Source of the DNA: SCGC-AAA076-P13 sp905478035
GTDB taxonomy: Bacteria > Pseudomonadota > Gammaproteobacteria > Magnimaribacterales > D2472
Direction: 5' to 3'
Assembly (NCBI GenBank): GCA_943846785.1
Contig: OX044367.1
Span: 806,001 to 870,000, forward strand
Length of the DNA: 64,000 bases
The translations under genes were made by a program, and so were the position numbers. How positions within the stretch are numbered: position 1 is the first letter of the stretch; each line of letters begins with the position of its first letter. The notes beneath the pieces are model-generated. The model searched no databases. It was given only the letters and a program-made list of their open reading frames with translations, and was not told the DNA's origin. Shown one piece after another: positions 28,165 to 36,118 of this stretch.

Positions 28165-28193
28165 TTGCATACTGTATAAATATACAGTATATT
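28165..28193 (+). promoter_or_regulatory. SOS promoter: LexA box within a sigma-70 promoter
   Basis: The LexA operator lies at 28170-28189: CTG, ten A/T bases, CAG, flanked by TA on each side, inside a 22-bp inverted repeat at 28169-28190. It differs from the E. coli consensus (TACTGTATATATATACAGTA) at one central base. A -35-like TTGCAT (28165-28170) and -10-like TATATT (28188-28193) with 17-base spacing bracket it, so LexA binding would block the polymerase. The only gene downstream is the 62-residue protein at 28221. Confidence 0.82.
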
Positions 28194-28220
28194 ATAGTTT
28201 TTAATAACTTTAATAAAACA

Positions 28221-28409
28221 ATGCATACAGATTTAATCATAAATGAACTTAATGAAGCTGTGGATATAAGTTCTTCAAAAAAAACTATCGCGTATAAATA
28301 TTTTAAAGGTAATCTCGTTGATCTTGAAAAGTATCTGGATCAGAATTTAAATTCAAATCCCAATATTTCATTACTTATTCCATCAAGGCAGCTTGAATTA
28401 TTTTCTTAA
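28221..28409 (+). CDS. 62-aa SOS-controlled protein with C-terminal clamp-binding motif
   Basis: I do not recognise a family. The protein is small, soluble and mixed-charge: MHTDLIINELNEAVDIS, then a predicted helix 'GNLVDLEKYLDQNLN' and a C-terminus 'SLLIPSRQLELFS'. QLELF matches the QL(S/D)LF-type pentapeptide with which Pol II, Pol IV, UmuC, MutS and other proteins dock on the bacterial sliding clamp. Directly upstream is a near-consensus LexA box set within a sigma-70 promoter. Seen: motif and operator. Inferred: a DNA-damage-induced clamp-binding protein. The length and lack of any catalytic domain argue against a polymerase. Confidence 0.72.
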   Translation: MHTDLIINELNEAVDISSSKKTIAYKYFKGNLVDLEKYLDQNLNSNPNISLLIPSRQLELFS

Positions 28410-28452
28410 TTCTTAATTAATAAAAAAAGCTTTTAATACTTGTTGTTCTGTA

Positions 28453-28649
28453 TATAATTTATATGGGTGTCTTATTTGAGAATTTTTTAAGGGGATTTTC
28501 AAATATCATATTATTACCCTGACAAAGGAGGTGATCTTATTAGTATTTATAAAACAATAGGAAACGGAGGATCTGCCTTTTGACACAGGGCAAATCTTAG
28601 GTTTCTGGCTAGTTAATTGATGTAATTCAAAAGACTAGATTTTTTTACT
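28453..28649 (+). ncRNA. Candidate small RNA upstream of a strong terminator
   Basis: No convincing gene lies between 28410 and 28687. A perfect -10 hexamer TATAAT stands at 28453-28458 and a strong terminator at 28650-28678, so a transcript of about 210 bases from near 28465 is plausible. It is G-rich for this AT-rich genome, with GGA motifs near 28493, 28527, 28560 and 28566, a 12-base match to the anti-Shine-Dalgarno complement at 28525-28536, a hairpin near 28569-28597 with one mismatch, and a CTAGT/ACTAG pair before the terminator. Not assigned to a known RNA family; a -35 box is not clear. Confidence 0.45.
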
Positions 28650-28678
28650 AACCCCCAAATTTATTTGGGGGTTTTTTA
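28650..28678 (+). terminator. Strong Rho-independent terminator
   Basis: Perfect 11-bp stem (28650-28660 with 28663-28673) containing five G-C pairs, a two-base loop as drawn (in practice a tetraloop with the closing pair open), and a run of T. The nearest upstream gene, the 62-residue protein, stops 240 bases earlier, so it probably serves a transcript starting in between or a long 3' region. It also insulates the following DMT transporter gene. Confidence 0.88.
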
Positions 28679-28687
28679 TTTACGGAC

Positions 28688-29566
28688 ATGGAATTTAAAT
28701 ACTGGATTTTACTTATTTTCTTAGGTGCCTTATGGGGCAGTGCATTTATGTTCATAAAGGTAGCTACACCAGAATATGGTCCGGTTGCTCTAGTTAATGC
28801 AAGATTAATCATAGCCTCTTTAATTTTTTTACCTATATTGCTTAGGAAAAAATACTCTGCCACTTCTCATACTCCTATTTGGAGACATGTTCTTATCCTT
28901 AGTGTTATTAATAACATGATTCCTTTTACCTTATTCTCATTTGCAAGTCTTGGATCAAGCTCAAATATTCTAGCAATATTAAATGCAACGACTGCTTTTA
29001 ATACAATGGTCATTGCGTATTTTTGGATTAAAGAAAGCGTAACCTTTAAACAAATTATTGGTTTAATTCTTGGTTTCATTGGAGTTATTATTCTTGTGAA
29101 TCCACAAAATTCTGAGGCAACATTAATTTCAAGTATTTCATGTTTACTCGCAGCTGCTTTTTATTCACTCTCTACCGTATTTATTCAAAAGAACTCTGCT
29201 AAAACAAATAAACTCGTTTTAATAGGGTGGTCAATTGTATTTAGTGCTGTATTAATGATGCCTTTTTCATATCTATATTTACCAGATACCATTCCTTCAT
29301 TTGAGGCAAACATCTCTGCTGTATGGTTGGGTGCTGTATCAACCGGATTAGGTTTCTTGGGATATGTAAGGCTAATTGATAAGATAGGAGCTGTTAAGAC
29401 TTCGATTGTTGCCTACTTTCTTCCTGTTTTTGGAATATTGTGGGGATACATCTTTCTTGATGAAAAAATATCAACCAGCGTTGTATTTGGATGTATTGTT
29501 GTCCTGATGGGTATATTCTTAGCAACATCTAACAATAATAAATTACCTAAAAGGATTTTAAGATAA
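28688..29566 (+). CDS. EamA/DMT family transporter
   Basis: 292 residues with ten spans in two EamA repeats. The first repeat opens 'YWILLIFLGALWGSAFMFIKVA' and 'GPVALVNARLIIASLIFLPIL', the second 'LISSISCLLAAAFYSLSTVFIQKN' and ends 'YIFLDEKISTSVVFGCIVVLMGIFL', all typical of the drug/metabolite transporter superfamily. Probably exports a metabolite or amino acid; substrate unknown. Its stop overlaps the rhodanese start by one base. Confidence 0.92.
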   Translation: MEFKYWILLIFLGALWGSAFMFIKVATPEYGPVALVNARLIIASLIFLPILLRKKYSATSHTPIWRHVLILSVINNMIPFTLFSFASLGSSSNILAILNATTAFNTMVIAYFWIKESVTFKQIIGLILGFIGVIILVNPQNSEATLISSISCLLAAAFYSLSTVFIQKNSAKTNKLVLIGWSIVFSAVLMMPFSYLYLPDTIPSFEANISAVWLGAVSTGLGFLGYVRLIDKIGAVKTSIVAYFLPVFGILWGYIFLDEKISTSVVFGCIVVLMGIFLATSNNNKLPKRILR

Positions 29567-29946
29567 TGCATATTTCATTAAACACTCTTCTAGAAGAAGC
29601 CAACAACCAGATTAAAAGACTTGCTTATGAAGAGACTATTGAAATTATAGATAATAAACCACATGTAATTATTGATGTAAGGGAAGAGTCAGAAGTTCAG
29701 AGTCTTGGATTGATAAAAAATGCAGTAAATATTCCAAGAGGTGTGATCGAATTTAAACTAGCTCCTAATTCTTTACATAACCCAATCAATATCAATGATG
29801 ATACATTTATTCTTGTTTATTGCGCTGGTGGTTATCGTTCTGCTCTCGCTGCTAAAGTGCTAGAGGACATTGGTTTTAAAAATGTTTTTAATATTGGTGG
29901 CTTTGGGGAATGGCTCTCTAATGGCGGCGAAATAGAAAGAACCTAA
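29566..29946 (+). CDS. Single-domain rhodanese-like protein
   Basis: 126 residues. Rhodanese fold with 'HVIIDVREESEVQSLGLIKNAVNIPRGVIEF' and an active-site loop 'LVYCAGGYRSALAAKVLEDIGF', where the cysteine is the persulfide carrier. Ends with the standard 'VFNIGGFGEWLSNGGE'. Carries sulfur for transfer or detoxification; the partner is unknown. Coupled by overlap to the preceding transporter. Confidence 0.92.
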   Translation: MHISLNTLLEEANNQIKRLAYEETIEIIDNKPHVIIDVREESEVQSLGLIKNAVNIPRGVIEFKLAPNSLHNPININDDTFILVYCAGGYRSALAAKVLEDIGFKNVFNIGGFGEWLSNGGEIERT

Positions 29947-29968
29947 TTTCTAAAGCTTATATTTAAAT

Positions 29969-30045
29969 TGGCGCGCCCGGGAAGATTCGAACTCCCGACC
30001 CCTTGGTTCGAAGCCAAGTACTCTATCCAACTGAGCTACAGGCGC
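29969..30045 (-). tRNA. tRNA-Arg (anticodon TCG)
   Basis: 77 nt including encoded CCA. On the minus strand the acceptor arm GCGCCTG pairs with CGGGCGC, D-arm TAGCTCAGTTGGATAGAG is standard, the anticodon stem CTTGG/CCAAG encloses CTTCGAA (anticodon TCG), and the T-loop is TTCGAAT. It differs at only five positions from the tRNA-Arg(ACG) at 42811-42887. Confidence 0.96.
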
Positions 30046-30144
30046 AATTTGTTGTGCAATTATAGTCTTATTAGTTATATTTAATAAACCAATCAATATG
30101 TTTCTCCATGTGATAATATTTATTTACTAATTTTGGGAGTAAAA

Positions 30145-32301
30145 ATGAACAAAAATACAAAGCGCCTTATGTATGCATTATTGGTTGTACCTATTGCATA
30201 TATATCATTACTGCTAGTAATAGATTTCGATGTAAACAATAAACGACCCATCCTAAATGTATTTAAGATGCTACAGAAAGAAGGTTCTCAAGAAATTGTT
30301 GATTTCTCAATTAAAGGCAAAGAAGATAACTTCACCTCAAATCCAAATGAAGATAGAAATCCATATTATGGAGATCTTCACGTTCATACTAAATATTCTT
30401 TCGATGCTTATGTTTTTGGAGTAACTGCAACACCTGATGATGCCTACAGATATGCAAAAGGTGAGGGGATTGAACATCCACTTGGCTATGAAATGAAGCT
30501 AAGAGAACCTTTAGATTTTTACTCAGTAACTGATCATGGTTTCTTTATGGGTATGATTGAGGCTTATGCTGACACATCGACTGAAATATCAAAATTGGAT
30601 GTTATTAAACCATTTCACAATCTTAATAGACCAGAAAACCTTACAGTAGATTCAGCTGGTCAAAGATCAGACATTTTTAGTAGTGTTTTAGGTCAAGCCA
30701 TTCTTCAGCCGTACCCAAACTGGCATCCAAAAATTTTAAAAGCATGGCTAACTCACAATACACAGTTGGCACTTAAGACCTTTGATTACAAGACGCACAA
30801 ATCAGCATGGGCTGATATAGCAAGATCTGCTAATGAACATAATGATCCTGGTAACTTTACTACTTTTATAGGATATGAATTTACATCATCAACAGATACA
30901 GAAGGTGGCAATCTTCATAGAAATGTAATATTTAATTCTTCTCAAGCACCAATAAGGCCTTGGACAAGGATTGATTCTTTAAACCCAGAAGATCTTTGGA
31001 CATGGCAAGATGCATTAAGAGATAAAGGTATTGACTCAGTATCAATGCCCCATAATCCCAATGGTTCAAATGGCCAAATGTTTGAATCTGAAACTTTTAA
31101 AGCAAATGCAATAAACAAAGCATATGCAGAAAAAAGAATGAGGAATGAACCTATAGTTGAGATCACTCAGGTTAAAGGAACCTCTGAAACACATCCATTA
31201 TTATCACCTGATGACGAATGGGCTGATTTTGAAATTGTTGATTATAGAGTTGGCAGCAGACCACCTACATATAGCAAGCCATCAGGAAGCTATGTAAGGG
31301 AAGCTTACTTAAATGGACTAACCTTAGACTTTACCCATCAAGGTAATCCATATAAGTTTGGATTAATTGGCTCTAGTGATACTCATACAGGTGCTGGTGC
31401 TTATGATGAAAGTAACTACTGGTCAAAAATTGGCCTTCTAGATGGTGATGGAGAAAATAGAGGAAGCATTCCTTTAAAAGATGAAAATATTGAAAGACTC
31501 ACCCAATATATGGAGGCATTCAATCAACCAATAAGTACTGTTAATATTGATGGAAGAACTTTTGCTAACACTGGATTCACACAATGGGGTGCATCTGGTT
31601 TGGCTGTTGCATGGGCTGAAGAAAACACAAGAGACTCTATATTCAAAGCATTTAAAAGAAAAGAAACTTTTGCTACATCAGGCACAAGAATGGCAGTAAG
31701 ATTTTTTGCTGGATATGATTTATCGTCAATTGATTTAAGCTCAGATACATTGGTAAGCCAGGCTTATGATAAGGGGGTTACGATGGGTGCTGATCTCATG
31801 CATGATGGAAATCGTTCTCCAGATTTCTTGGTATGGGCTCAAAAAGATAAAAATGGTGCCCCACTTCAAAGAGTACAAATCATAAAAGGCTGGGTTGATT
31901 CTAATAGCGGTATGCCTCATGAGAAGGTTTACGATGTTGCCTGTTCAGATGGAATGGATGTTGATCCGATTACAAATAGATGTCCCGATAATGGGGCTAT
32001 GGTAAATATTGCTGATTGTTCAATTTCACAAGACAGAGGCTCTGCAGAACTCAAAACTATTTGGAAAGATCCAGACTTTAGCTTAATTAATAAATCATTT
32101 TATTATGTAAGAGTACTTGAAAATCCATCTTGCAGATGGACAACATGGGATGCAATCAAAGCAGGGCATAAGCCTAGAGAAGACCAGCATGAGACAATTC
32201 AGGAAAGAGCATGGACATCACCTATTTGGTATATACCAGCCAAATCTGAAGTAGATGTGATACCTCTTGGTGGCAGTGTTAGCGTCTTTGGTGATGAGTA
32301 A
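30145..32301 (+). CDS. DUF3604 family protein, membrane-anchored, PHP-like
   Basis: 718 residues. N-terminal anchor or signal (about 9-28, ALLVVPIAYISLLLVID), then the DUF3604 domain starting with the metal-binding 'YYGDLHVHTKYSFDAY' near 73-88, and further histidine motifs 'VTDHGFF', 'MPHNPNGSNG' and 'LIGSSDTHTGAG', all reminiscent of PHP-type phosphoesterases. Function is unknown; the family is common in marine bacteria. Start chosen at ATG 30145 with GGGAG six bases before, instead of TTG 30133. Followed by a parvulin-like and a HupE/UreJ-like gene, a repeated trio in marine genomes as far as I know. Confidence 0.88.
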   Translation: MNKNTKRLMYALLVVPIAYISLLLVIDFDVNNKRPILNVFKMLQKEGSQEIVDFSIKGKEDNFTSNPNEDRNPYYGDLHVHTKYSFDAYVFGVTATPDDAYRYAKGEGIEHPLGYEMKLREPLDFYSVTDHGFFMGMIEAYADTSTEISKLDVIKPFHNLNRPENLTVDSAGQRSDIFSSVLGQAILQPYPNWHPKILKAWLTHNTQLALKTFDYKTHKSAWADIARSANEHNDPGNFTTFIGYEFTSSTDTEGGNLHRNVIFNSSQAPIRPWTRIDSLNPEDLWTWQDALRDKGIDSVSMPHNPNGSNGQMFESETFKANAINKAYAEKRMRNEPIVEITQVKGTSETHPLLSPDDEWADFEIVDYRVGSRPPTYSKPSGSYVREAYLNGLTLDFTHQGNPYKFGLIGSSDTHTGAGAYDESNYWSKIGLLDGDGENRGSIPLKDENIERLTQYMEAFNQPISTVNIDGRTFANTGFTQWGASGLAVAWAEENTRDSIFKAFKRKETFATSGTRMAVRFFAGYDLSSIDLSSDTLVSQAYDKGVTMGADLMHDGNRSPDFLVWAQKDKNGAPLQRVQIIKGWVDSNSGMPHEKVYDVACSDGMDVDPITNRCPDNGAMVNIADCSISQDRGSAELKTIWKDPDFSLINKSFYYVRVLENPSCRWTTWDAIKAGHKPREDQHETIQERAWTSPIWYIPAKSEVDVIPLGGSVSVFGDE

Positions 32302-32331
32302 AAGTTAAAAATAACCATTTAAATATAAACA

Positions 32332-33132
32332 TTGAAATCAAAGATAGTAATATTTTTCTTGATAGGGTTTATCTTATATCTTATTGATATAGGCTTTAAT
32401 AATGAAGATAACAAAAGCATCTACATATCAGATCAAGAAATAAAGAGCTTAATATCTGCATGGAAATCTCAAGTTGGGAGGATTCCAACTGAAGATGAAG
32501 TATCAAGAATTATCAATAACCTTGTTGAGGAAGAGATTTTATACAGAGAGGCACTTTTATTGGGTCTAAATGAAGACGACAGAATAATAAAAAGAAGACT
32601 TGCACAAAAAATTTCTTTCTTAAAACAAGAATCATTACCTAATAAACCTAAAAGAAAAGAACTTAATGCCTTTTTTAAAAAAAATAAAGATAAGTATTAT
32701 GTAGAGCCAGTCTATAGTTTTACTCATCTATTTTTTTCTTCAGATAATAACTCTAAATCGAGATCGCAAATTGCTTTTGATCAAATATCAAATGATGTTT
32801 TAGATATAAAATCTGATCCATTCTTTCTTGGTAAGAATTTTGCTGATATTAATCTTAAAGAGATCGAAAATGAATTTGGAAATAACTTTAATACTCATTT
32901 TAATGAATCTAATTTAAATAAATGGAGTGGTCCATATCCATCATCATTTGGTTATCACATTATTTTTATAAATGATTTTAGATCAGGGTTTTATCCGCAC
33001 CTTGATGTAGTTATAGACAAGGTTGAGCTTGATCTATTAGCTGAAAAAAAAGAAGGAGCAATTAATAATTTTATAAATGATGTTAGATCAGAATATACAG
33101 TTATTATTAATCCCAATCTTAGAATTGAATGA
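32332..33132 (+). CDS. Parvulin-type peptidyl-prolyl isomerase-like protein
   Basis: 266 residues with an N-terminal membrane anchor (about 4-20) and the SurA/PpiC layout: helical N-domain with 'PTEDEVSRIINNLVEEEILYREALLLGL' and 'IIKRRLAQKISFL', then a parvulin-like domain ending 'WSGPYPSSFGYHIIFINDF', which is the conserved closing part of parvulin folds. The domain looks shortened and activity is uncertain. Start is TTG, as no ATG fits. It overlaps the next gene by 4 bases and so is made together with the HupE-like protein. Confidence 0.8.
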   Translation: MKSKIVIFFLIGFILYLIDIGFNNEDNKSIYISDQEIKSLISAWKSQVGRIPTEDEVSRIINNLVEEEILYREALLLGLNEDDRIIKRRLAQKISFLKQESLPNKPKRKELNAFFKKNKDKYYVEPVYSFTHLFFSSDNNSKSRSQIAFDQISNDVLDIKSDPFFLGKNFADINLKEIENEFGNNFNTHFNESNLNKWSGPYPSSFGYHIIFINDFRSGFYPHLDVVIDKVELDLLAEKKEGAINNFINDVRSEYTVIINPNLRIE

Positions 33133-34079
33133 AGAGAATTATAAATTTATTTATTCTCTTCTTTGTATTTGAAATTCAGTCTCATGAATTTAATCCGGCA
33201 CATCTTGTAATAACTGAAACTAACAGCGAAGTATTCACTTATGAAGCTACCTGGATGTATCCATTTAAGAATATAGGAAAAAGAGCAGAAGTTATATTTC
33301 CTGATAATTGTTTATCTAATTCAGAAATACCATATATTCAGGGTAAATATCTCATTGAAAAAGTAACTTTAAATTGCAATGAGTCCTTGAAAGGTAATAC
33401 TTTGTCAATAATAAATCTAAGTGTTCTAACTGATGCCTTGGTAACGATAAATTTTACCAATGATACATTTGAAGGTTTAGTTAATCTGCAAAAATCTTCT
33501 ATTAAGGTACCTATTGAACAGCAATACTACCCAACATCTTATTTAAATCTAGGAGTTAGTCATTTATTTGATGGACTGGATCATATTTTATTTATCTTTG
33601 GACTACTTTTTTGTATTTCAGGCTTTGTTAATATTATTAAAACTATTACAGCCTTTACTATTGCGCATAGCATTACACTTGGCTTGTCAGTATTTAATAT
33701 TATTGCATTACCTCAAGGCACTGTAGAAGCATTAATTGCCCTGACAATTGTTTATTTAGCATTAGAAATAGGTAAGTCTGATTTAAAAATAAAAACACCT
33801 TGGTTAATGGCTTTTAGTTTTGGTCTTTTGCATGGTCTAGGATTCGCTAGTGCTTTAATGGACATTGGTATTGCAAATAATAATATATTCTTATCACTAT
33901 TATTTTTTAATATTGGCATTGAATTAGCCCAAATAGCGCTAATACCTATACCATTAATAATTATCTATTTATCAAGAAAGATAAATCATTATAAATTTGT
34001 TCAAGTAGTAGCTAGCTATAGTATTGGTGGCATGGGCTTTTATTGGTTTATAGACCGTGTAATTGGTATGATTCTCTAA
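33129..34079 (+). CDS. HupE/UreJ-2 family membrane protein
   Basis: 316 residues: signal peptide, a periplasmic domain (about 20-135) and six to seven spans. 'GVSHLFDGLDHILFIFGLLF' (H-x3-D-x2-DH pattern), 'FTIAHSITLGLSVF' and 'FGLLHGLGFASAL' are the conserved metal-binding-like motifs of the HupE/UreJ group, some of which transport nickel or cobalt. Last gene of the DUF3604-parvulin-HupE cassette. Substrate is unproven. Confidence 0.85.
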   Translation: MKRIINLFILFFVFEIQSHEFNPAHLVITETNSEVFTYEATWMYPFKNIGKRAEVIFPDNCLSNSEIPYIQGKYLIEKVTLNCNESLKGNTLSIINLSVLTDALVTINFTNDTFEGLVNLQKSSIKVPIEQQYYPTSYLNLGVSHLFDGLDHILFIFGLLFCISGFVNIIKTITAFTIAHSITLGLSVFNIIALPQGTVEALIALTIVYLALEIGKSDLKIKTPWLMAFSFGLLHGLGFASALMDIGIANNNIFLSLLFFNIGIELAQIALIPIPLIIIYLSRKINHYKFVQVVASYSIGGMGFYWFIDRVIGMIL

Positions 34080-34100
34080 AATCTTATATACAAACAAGCA

Positions 34101-35297
34101 ATGTTAAGTTTTTCTAAAAAAAATATTATCCTTTGCGTTACGGGTGGCATAGCTGCATACAAGTCAGCTGAAATAATTCGTCTTTTTAAAAAAGATGGTG
34201 CGGATGTCAGAGTTGTTATGACAGAGTCAGCAAAGGAGTTTATAACACCATTAACCTTGCAGGCAGTATCAGGAAATCAAATTCATGATTCTTTGCTTGA
34301 TGCTGACGCTGAATCTGCAATGGGTCACATTGAGCTTGCTAAGTGGGCTGATATTATTTTAATAGCTCCATGTACAGCAGAAAGTCTTTCCAAAATAACA
34401 CATGGTCGTGCTGATGATTTAATGGGCGCACTAATCCTAGCCACTAATGCAGATGTATATATCGCGCCCGCAATGAATATGAATATGTGGCTTGATAAAA
34501 CCACACAAGATAATTATAAAATTTTAAGTGAAAGAGGATTATCATTCATTGGTCCAGCAGAAGGGGAGCAGGCATGCGGGGATATAGGGCCAGGACGAAT
34601 GGTTGAGCCTAATGAAATAGTTTCTTTAATATCCTCCTCTACTAATAGAGGTATTTTATCTGGATTAACCATAACAATTACAGCTGGACCAACTAGGGAG
34701 CAGATAGATCCAGTTAGATTTATATCAAATAATAGTTCAGGGAAAATGGGCTATGCAATTGCTGAAGCTGCTATTGAACTTGGAGCAAATGTTAATCTTG
34801 TTAGTGGTCCAGTATCTCTTCATGCAGATAAGGCAATCAACATATCCAATATCAATTCTGCTGATGAGATGCTGGAAAGTGTTATGAGCTTTATGGATGA
34901 ATCTAATATATTTATTGGATGTGCGGCAGTGTCTGATTTTAGTCCAGTTGATTACATTGATACTAAAATTAAAAAAGAAGACTCTGAACAGTTAGACATT
35001 CAACTAAAAAAGAATAAGGATATATTAAGTTTGGTCGCTGAGCATTTTAAAAACTCCTATGTAGTTGGTTTTGCAGCTGAGACATCAAACGTTGAAGAAA
35101 ATGCTAAAAATAAATTGAACTCAAAAAATTTAAATATGATTATCTCTAATGATGTATCTGATCAATCTATTGGCTTTGACGTAGATGAAAATGAAGTAAA
35201 TGTTATTACAAAAAATGAAACTATTTTCTTAAAAAGAGATAAAAAGATTAGAATAGCTCGTCAGATACTTAAAATAATACATTCAAATATCAATTAA
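34101..35297 (+). CDS. coaBC: Bifunctional phosphopantothenoylcysteine decarboxylase/phosphopantothenate-cysteine ligase
   Basis: 398 residues, two enzymes of CoA synthesis. The N-terminal flavin-dependent CoaC half has 'LCVTGGIAAYKSAEIIRLFKK', 'KWADIILIAPCTAESLSKI' and 'APAMNMNMW'; the CoaB half begins near 190 with 'LTITAGPTREQIDPVRFISNNSSGKMGYAIA' and carries 'VGFAAETSNVEENAKNKL'. Heads a CoA block with panB, panC and panD on the same strand; panB starts one base after its stop. Confidence 0.96.
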   Translation: MLSFSKKNIILCVTGGIAAYKSAEIIRLFKKDGADVRVVMTESAKEFITPLTLQAVSGNQIHDSLLDADAESAMGHIELAKWADIILIAPCTAESLSKITHGRADDLMGALILATNADVYIAPAMNMNMWLDKTTQDNYKILSERGLSFIGPAEGEQACGDIGPGRMVEPNEIVSLISSSTNRGILSGLTITITAGPTREQIDPVRFISNNSSGKMGYAIAEAAIELGANVNLVSGPVSLHADKAINISNINSADEMLESVMSFMDESNIFIGCAAVSDFSPVDYIDTKIKKEDSEQLDIQLKKNKDILSLVAEHFKNSYVVGFAAETSNVEENAKNKLNSKNLNMIISNDVSDQSIGFDVDENEVNVITKNETIFLKRDKKIRIARQILKIIHSNIN

Positions 35298-35298
35298 T

Positions 35299-36115
35299 AT
35301 GTCATCCCATTCAGATAAAAAACAGGTAACACTATCTACACTTAAAAAGATGAAAGAGCGTGGAGAGAAATTTACTTGCTTGACCTCTTATGAGTCAACC
35401 ATGACATCAAAAATTTGTGAAGCCGGTGTAGATGTAGTTTTGGTTGGAGATAGTCTGGGAATGGTAATTCAGGGTCATGACAGCACTCTACCAGTAACGA
35501 TGGATCAACTTGTTTATCATCTTGAATGTGTTGTTAATGGCAATCAGGGTTCACACATAATGGCAGACATGCCCTTCATGAGTTACGCAACCGATGATAT
35601 GGGATTTGAAAATGCAACAAGATTAATGCAAGCAGGGGCTAACTCTGTAAAAATAGAAGGAGGGGAATGGATATCAAAAATGGCTTCAATGTTAGCAGAT
35701 AGAGGTATCCCAATTTGTGCCCATATGGGTTTAACACCTCAGGCTATTAATAGAATTGGCGGTAACTTTGTTCAAGGTAGAGATCCAAATAAACAAGATT
35801 TAATAATAGAAGAGGCAATGTCTTTAGAAAAAGCAGGTGCAGCAATGCTTTTACTTGAATGTGTGCCTGATTCACTCACGAAACAAATCATGAATGAATT
35901 AAGTATTCCTATCATTGGAATAGGAGCTGGGTCTTCAACTGATGGACAGGTAATGGTAGATTCATGATTTATTGGGTATATCCTGCTTAGAAAAACCTCC
36001 AAAATTTGTGAAGAACTTTATGAATGACTCTAACTCAATTCAAGAGGCGCTAAACAGTTATGTTAGCGAGGTTAAGGCTGGAATTTATCCTGCAGAAGAA
36101 CATACATTCTTTTAA
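35299..36115 (+). CDS. panB: Ketopantoate hydroxymethyltransferase (frame broken near 35957)
   Basis: First step of pantothenate synthesis: adds a hydroxymethyl group to alpha-ketoisovalerate. Motifs: 'TCLTSYESTMTSKI', 'VDVVLVGDSLGMVIQGHDSTLPVT', the catalytic-glutamate 'SVKIEGGEW', 'PICAHMGLTPQ' and 'PIIGIGAGSSTDGQVMV'. The frame then meets a stop at 35965-35967. Removing one G near 35958 gives the expected 'VMVIHDLLGI' and runs on through 'EKPPKFVKNFM' to TAA at 36113-36115, total about 271 residues. The lost tail is fully preserved, so decay is unlikely. Confidence 0.9.
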
Positions 36116-36118
36116 AAA

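Noticed and set aside
28531..28560. GTG-started 9-residue frame after the strong Shine-Dalgarno-like sequence
   Set aside because: The GTG lies inside the GGAGG-containing motif itself, so it cannot be spaced correctly, and the frame ends at once.
30045..30144. Attachment-site or integrated element at tRNA-Arg(TCG)
   Set aside because: No repeat of the tRNA 3' end and no integrase gene were seen in the flanks.
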